Assembly (NCBI GenBank): GCA_950295325.1
Contig: OX485806.1
Span: 13,390,001 to 13,454,000 of the forward strand
Length of the DNA: 64,000 nucleotides
Origin: Polytrichum commune
Taxonomy: Eukaryota; Streptophyta; Polytrichopsida; Polytrichales; Polytrichaceae
Direction of reading: 5' to 3'
Part shown: piece after piece, positions 57,555 through 64,000 of the stretch
How the letters are laid out: the number at the start of each line of letters is the position of its first letter
Position numbering within the stretch: the stretch's first letter is position 1
Notes under the pieces: generated by a model
Told to the model about the DNA's origin: nothing
What the model saw: only the letters and a program-made list of their open reading frames with translations
The model's database searches: none
Made by a program: the position numbers and the translations under genes

Positions 57555-60260
57555 TATAAGATGGTTATTAGATCCAAGTTGAAGCTATAGCCACTTCAAT
57601 TCCTTTAAGAGTTTATATAAATATATTATCCATCATCAAAGTGAAGATTTTTATGCTCATTGAAGTTTATATAGGTTCCCCCAAAAAATGTTCACTATTG
57701 AGCTTAGAATGTTATCATGATGTGAGCACACAATCCAAATAACCCATTCAACACATTTATTTTTGGCGTCTATTTTTGGATCCACATCTAATTACATGCC
57801 ACTCAATATATAGGTGCTTTAACTAATATGAATGACCGGATTAGGCATGTCTAAGTTACATATAGAGGCCTTAAGACAATAGTGGTAGAGGCACTACCGC
57901 AACATTACCAATTGATACTTATGCATGTAAGGCAAACATGCATGTATTATCATCAATAAAGTTGTCATTTAAAGTTTAATATAAAGCATGAAGTGGTATG
58001 AAGGTGGCACTTTCTAGCATTGAAATGGGTTTGATTGGGGTAGATGAGGGTGAAGGATGTGTTGTTGTCAATTCTTGCACAAATGTTGTTCGACAATTAT
58101 TGATTGTCTTGCAAACCTCATAGACTCAAAGACATTGTTTGCTCTCGTGCCATTCTCTCTCCTTAGTTTACTTGAGAGCCTCTCCACCGTTCCATGGCCA
58201 CAACATTTTTTAGCCTCTCAGTGTTGCCCCCTTTCTAAACGGGGAATGTATAGTGAGAGGTTGTCATAATCCATGTTAACCTGGCCATTTATTCCCACTC
58301 CCATGGGTCCGGAATTTATAGTAAGGCTAGTTGTCCTACTTGACATGGTGCCGACCTACGTGTGGGGCCCAATGATTGATGGCATTGTGAGAGGTTGTTT
58401 AATTTTATTTTTTTTAAACACAACTAGTTGGTGAGCTAGTGGTAGCTTGCAGTAAGAGCTTTACAAGGTGAACAATAGTTAAGATGACTGGAGCTCAAAA
58501 AAAGGGTAGGAGGCTCAACTAAGTGGGGCACAATGCATGTGGGATTCCCAACCTATGATGCAATGCCTTACAATGGAATAATATTATAATATATGCACAC
58601 CTCAAAGCTCAATTGTGAATTGTGTACCCAACTCATAAGGTATGTGGGGAATGTTGTCATCTTCCTTAACAAAACACCATACGTGGATTAGTAGAAGCAA
58701 GGCTTGTATTTAAAGAACAACACCAAAAACATACTTGTTAATATGATATTGGATTGTTTGCTTACAATATAGGCACCATTCTAATAAGTTCACTAATTTA
58801 CACAATTGGGAGGGTTTATGAAATAACCGAAATAGGAAAAATAATATTCACTTTAATCTTTTATAACTATGCACATGGATTTGGAAATGCCCACAAATAG
58901 GAGCATGTGTGTCTCAATTATGCTCATAATATTTGTCCAAGTAGAGAATACTTCCAACAACTCTCATGTGTTACTCTGACCACGAAGAGACAATGTAATA
59001 AAGCTTATCATTTTTTTGCACGGTGTTGGACAATGATTGTTTGCGAGTTCAGTGCCGCTTTACCTCCTTCATGCCTCCCTCTTCCCTCACTTTAGCGCAT
59101 CTACATTGCTCCACTCCATGCCAACTTCCACATTCATTTATGTATCCCAACTCCTACCTATTCTCATAACATTCGCTTGTCCAAGTGGATAGCACTTCCA
59201 ACAAACTCCCATATGTCTTGATGTACAAATGAAGAGCATTTAAACTATAACTTCCAATCTTAACCATGATAAATATGGTCAGTTTAGTTTAAAAGCATAT
59301 AGAATTATAATAATATTTCACAACAATCTTATTTTATTTGGTTCATATGAATGCCAACTTTGTTGGAAGGTTTAAAATATACTCACATACTTTAAATTTT
59401 GCCTTGTACAAGTTTCCTTTGTAAGTTGACTTCATATCATTTTTTAAATTGTATTGCACAAAAAAATGATTTGATTGAAGTAAGATACACCTCCAATAGT
59501 CTCAATGCATGCAATTTCTACAAACATAGCACAAAAACAAGTAGCATGTTTTTGGCATGTATTGGTCATCAAGTTCCTTAGAATAAATCGGGCACCATGG
59601 CCCAAAAGAAGATTTTGGTTTCATGAGTGAGGTCATGCCCCCTCCCCCCTCCCCCCTCCCCAAACAAAGCTCCACAAATGTGAGGTCCTTTGACCATGCT
59701 ACGTGCATGGTCAAACTTACCCATGGAATTAAGAGTCTTGACTAAGGGGATACCTTAGAGGTTTATTTAGAAGATGGACCTTACCATGTGAATGAGAAAA
59801 TAATCTACATAGAAAGAGAAAGGAAATCTTTACTTTAATTTCCTACAATTTTTGCATCTCAAATCTCAATTATGAAACTTGAAATGACAATCTTTGTGAG
59901 TTGCAATTGCTAATTGAATGAGATAATTCCCAATCCGATCCAATGGTCAAACTTTCTTGTGGTGTTGGAATTGCCAACAATAGGACCGCATGTCTTACAA
60001 CAAAGGACATATGTTTTTAATTTTGTTGTGGCAAATATCACATGTACATTGATACATGCAATTAGGTTGGCCCAAACCAATTGATCAACATCCCATGTTA
60101 TTTTGAATATTTATTACTTCTGTAACAAACACATTGTTTTTTTTTTTTTTCAATTGGTGGTTGCTATACAAATTAACATAAGTTATTGTGATTGGGTTTT
60201 GATCGAAGGTAATTTTCATGGGTAAAGTTGCCACTTGATTGCACATGTCAAGGTGTTGAT
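57555..60260. other. Repeat-rich spacer, no supported gene
   Basis: Contains two diverged relatives of the ECD upstream block (58048-58200 and 59018-59110) and a repeated phrase at about 58930-58965 and 59175-59215 (tgtccaagtagagaatactt and onward). A C-run cluster lies at 59638-59661. Open frames are short and unrecognised. Confidence 0.45.
59638..59661 (-). other. Potential G-quadruplex motif on the minus strand
   Basis: The plus strand reads four runs of C, of lengths five, six, six and four, separated by single T residues. The minus strand therefore has four G-tracts with one-base loops, the most stable kind of quadruplex pattern. No gene is adjacent. Confidence 0.7.
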
Positions 60261-60269
60261 GCCATGTGG

Positions 60270-60893
60270 CAATAGGGCCTCCTTTAAGTTTGTGGAAACT
60301 TGTGGTCATGGACCAACGTTAATTTCATCTTGACTAGAAAATTAGTGTGGTCCATGCTAATTATTTCCATGCTAAATTTCCACCTACACCAATAGGACTA
60401 AAGTTTATGGCCACTTCACACATGAGACTGGAGGCTTGTGACCATCGCACTTCAAGCACTCTCATTTGGTGGAAAAGGTGAAGCCGGTCCAAGTTACTTC
60501 AGAATATGCTTGAAGAATTAAAAAAGTAAGTAAATACAAGATGGATGTAAAGTCTACATGAATTCCTACATGGCATCAAATGGATCATGCTTCATGGTCA
60601 CTTGGATTATTTTCAAAAACCACCTATTGGAGAGGTAGGCCTAACACAAAATTAGGAGACCATGTCTCACAACTGTAGATTAATTATATTTTATCATGTG
60701 TGAGGACCCCGCACGTATAGAAATTCATTGAAATAGCATTTGGTTGAGGGCCTGGCCACATATGACTTCACACTCCACTTGAGGGCCCGTGACCATTTTA
60801 CATGATTTTGGAAGATTCTTGGGACGGCCTTTGGACACTTCTTTTGGGCTCTCACAATTTCATGGTCACGGCTCTTGGCCGTTAGTGTAGCTT
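60270..60893. mobile_element. Longer relative of the intron-resident inverted-repeat family
   Basis: The right part (gggctctcacaatttcatgg, tcacggctcttggccgttag) matches the right end of the element at 52277-52736. Interior phrases (attcctacatggcatcaaatg, cctaacacaaaattaggaga, cacactccacttgagggccc) also have counterparts there. The left boundary is approximate. No coding frame was found. Confidence 0.5.
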
Positions 60894-63800
60894 GTGTTTC
60901 CGAGAACGTTCCTGGAACCCTAATCTGCTCCTTTAAAGCACCTCCGCTCTTTCCCTAGACCATCTCACTCTTCCTGCTTTTCTTTGGCGGCTCATCTGTA
61001 ACATGGTTTCCGCAGGGTTTCTAGAACAGGGTTCTGCTGATGTTTTCATTTTGGATACATGTGCGGCTAATGGCGAAATGGTATCATAGATGATCAAGTT
61101 TATTCTAAGTTGCATGGGTATCGAATGTCTCTGATCTGTCTCTGATCGAATGTCTCTTGGAGCCTGAGATTTTGATGAGGTTTGCTTTTGGCAATAAGTC
61201 GGCCCCTCTCGTGCTCCATAGATCAAACAAGTGTATCTAATAGCCGTGTGTTTTTTCCCCTAAGCATGCGGTTACATACGCACTGATATGTGTAATATAT
61301 GTTTAGAAGTGGAAGTTTCTAGGCCTTTGTCGAGACTCGAGTGCTTGTTACTTACTTCATCGGCCGTGATCTATTAGGGTCAATGACATTTGGCTCCTGA
61401 AGAACAATGCGGGGTTATAATTTAGGATTGTTTTTCTGGCAAAACTTGAATGTCTCGAGACTCTTGTATGCTGAATAATGTCGCACTTTCGAGAATGGTG
61501 ATGCACTCTGCTTAAAATCGATGTGGCTGTTTATGTACGGACATGCTCAGTGAAGAGTACTTACTTGTAAGTACTGGTAGTATACTCTATTCCAAGAATC
61601 CAGACCTTGAAATCAAGATCACCATCACGAGTACCCTTTGTGAGTACATATGCAGCAAATGCTGATATCTGTAGCACGGCAAAGCCAGTACCGGTGTTTG
61701 AACTAGTGGAACTTGACATGAGGACTAAAAATTGATTCAGATAGTGCTCATGGCCACCATAAGTTTTTCATACTGATTAGCTTCATTGTGCATCTCATCA
61801 CGATCTGAGATTTCGAGCCGTATCTTGTATATTTTAATGTATTTCCACGGTAAATTCTTATCCCCTATGTGTATTATAGTATATGCACAGTACCTCATTG
61901 TGACATGTGATAAATCACGATGTACGTAGTAGACACGAGTTTATTCCCATTGAAGAAATTGGGAAATTCATGCGTGCTATACGAAAAAGCTTACCACAAC
62001 TGGTCCTTCCTCGTTCGTCTTTACACATTTCTCCAAAAGATGACTCATGATGTGCCATGCAAGTTGTCCATGGAAATGAATCAGTTGTTCTGCATGAACA
62101 ACACGCCGAAGTCCTTCAAACGAACGACACGTCCTTCAAACGAACAGTATTTTGACCATTTGGATGGTTGATGTTTCCCAACTGGACAATTGTAGATCTA
62201 CTGCTTCATGTATTGCGCCTCTTGTACGAAGTATATTTACAGACTATGTTTTGGATTGGAGGATTCTAGGGTCGAAAGGGCTTATGGGTTTCAGGGTAAA
62301 TGAGCAATGTGATTGTTCCAGGCTTCAGCTGTGAGGATAAATGGTGCTTTCGGGAGTCCAAGATCTATCAAAATAACCAGTTACTCTCAAAACCGACTCC
62401 AAACTAAAAACCAACACTGCACCCTAAATTCTTTGATTCCTTTTGATTCAATGAACTTTTGCTTCATACGGAATGTTGATAAATTATATCAAGTAACCCC
62501 CTCCTAGCTTCATCCAAAGCTTGCCCGAACCCAATCTCACTTTCATTCAAACACCAAACTCTCTTCTTTTAAGACTGTCTACTTCTTAGCAATCCAAATC
62601 CGTCCTCGATTTCTGTAGACGTTGAATGGTTCAAGGTGTGCGCTGGTCGTGAGATTAGGACACATGCACACTAGGTGCGTTGTTGGGAGGGGGTTGGGAT
62701 TAGTACCCTCTGTCTCATTACTTCCTGAAGGTTTGGCCTCTTCCAATGTGCAATAAATTTAAGAAGAAACTCAATAAACTGGCAAATCTTATTCGAATCC
62801 ATTGTTATAAGAATAAGATTAAGTTGACTAAACCTCGTTTTGTGACGAGTTTGCAAAGAGCAAATATGGGATCTTCGCAGTGGTTGTGCATACAGCGATT
62901 TGGTTGTCCCAACCAATGAGTTGTTGTATCGATTTGTAGAATCATACATGAAAATGTTTGTTTTGGGAGGATACTAGACCATGTTGCACCCAAAAGTAGG
63001 TGTTTGAAGAAGACTTGTCTGCCTTAAAAAGCTCCACATACATTGTGCTTGTATACACCACTAAAACTGGCAAATGCTTATCTTTCACAATTGGGTTGAG
63101 TTACATAGGATACTTAGCATAAATATGAGGATTTTTTTTGCCACACCAGTAATTGACAACAACTATCGTAGACATGCTACTAACCGTGCATATTTGGGTT
63201 TCAAATGGTTTTCCACAAGGTGGGTTAAACTTTTTTTAATTCTTTTAAAAAATTTGTAATTAGTAAATGAGATGAGAGTATTGTGGTAAAATGAAATGAC
63301 AATTGTATTTGAAAAGTTGTAACCTTTCTACAATCAAGTTCACAACTATATGCATCAATGTGTGATCAATGTGCCATTCACTAACCGTGCATGTTAGGTT
63401 TCACTAAAGGAGCTACAAATGTTGCCCTCTTCTTTGTAGGCATAGGAAATTGATGAGGTTTTGATATTGTCCTTTTGACTTGTGTAGCCATTTTCTTCTC
63501 AAGTTATTGTTGAATTTTTGCTTCTTTTTTGGCCCTGGCAAGGTCTGTTCTTTTCATCTTCATCAAATTGCTACATCTACACCTTGCTATGTGATTTGAC
63601 TAAAGGAAACTCCATGATGAGTGTGAGTTGACAGTGATGTTTTAGGTCATTGGCGCGGTCATGATTGAGTTTGAGAGACATCGGACGGTTGAGATTGCAT
63701 GTGATATAATTTGACGGCCGAGATTAAAAGTACACGGTAAGTGGCATGGTGGAGTATCGTGACATGCACGGTAAGTGGTGCTACACGGTCAGTAGCATGT

Positions 63801-64000
63801 CTACGATAATATATGCCAAGGAGACCAAGGAAATCCATTTTTGTTTCTATGTTAAGCTTTGAACCAAGAAAGACAAAACAACCAACCCCATTACCTCACT
63901 TGTCTTTTAAAACCTAAAGAACAATCTTCTGATGTGTTAGTTAATAATATGGTTTTTTGGAAAACCGTTGCAAAAGGATTGTGGGTCCATCATATCTATT
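60894..64000. other. Unassigned region to the end of the window
   Basis: About 60900-61220 is GC-richer and has a 5' UTR-like look, with an ATG at 61003 opening a 28-codon frame, but no spliced gene could be built. About 62505-62720 is a diverged copy of a repeat at 49985-50185. Around 63730-63790 the phrase cacggtaagtgg recurs. I see no RNA gene. Confidence 0.35.

Overview
The window is nuclear DNA of a land plant. Genes are split by GT-AG introns (one GC-AG) and separated by AT-rich, repeat-laden spacers. Five conserved plant genes could be rebuilt exon by exon with every splice phase closing. They are L-galactose dehydrogenase (+, 6668-12777), actin-related protein 4 (-, 13312-20611), the shared alpha subunit of protein farnesyl/geranylgeranyl transferase (-, 23102-26054), a plastid-type adenylosuccinate synthetase (+, 41476-47807) and an ecdysoneless/SGT1-like protein (-, 50726-56601). 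A sixth, unrecognised two-exon gene model (-, 27776-28556) lies upstream of the prenyltransferase gene. Repeat-filled introns suggest a non-seed plant such as a lycophyte or bryophyte, but I cannot fix the lineage.

Layout: 1-4.9 kb is AT-rich with a degenerate tandem repeat. At 4.9-5.55 kb there is a dense cluster of TGGGCC/GGCCCA motifs. L-galactose dehydrogenase and ARP4 are convergent. A spacer with two miniature elements leads to the prenyltransferase gene and the unrecognised gene. At 29.5-31.8 kb lies a decayed LINE retrotransposon on the minus strand with readable RNase H and zinc-knuckle remnants. From 32.5 to 41 kb the DNA is essentially transposon graveyard, including three full-length copies of a 410-bp hAT-type MITE, each with an 8-bp target duplication. 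Adenylosuccinate synthetase and ecdysoneless are again convergent. From 57 to 64 kb only repeats and unassigned sequence are visible.

The genes are unrelated housekeeping functions (ascorbate synthesis, chromatin remodelling, protein prenylation, purine synthesis, an RNA-processing/stability factor) and do not form a pathway or cluster.

The most striking structural signal is in the introns. In four of the five recognised genes the first intron holds locally expanded tandem repeats. In adenylosuccinate synthetase and ecdysoneless the repeated unit includes the exon edge with its splice site, leaving decoy splice sites inside the intron. At least three families of short inverted-repeat elements are also present, and several copies sit inside introns of these genes.
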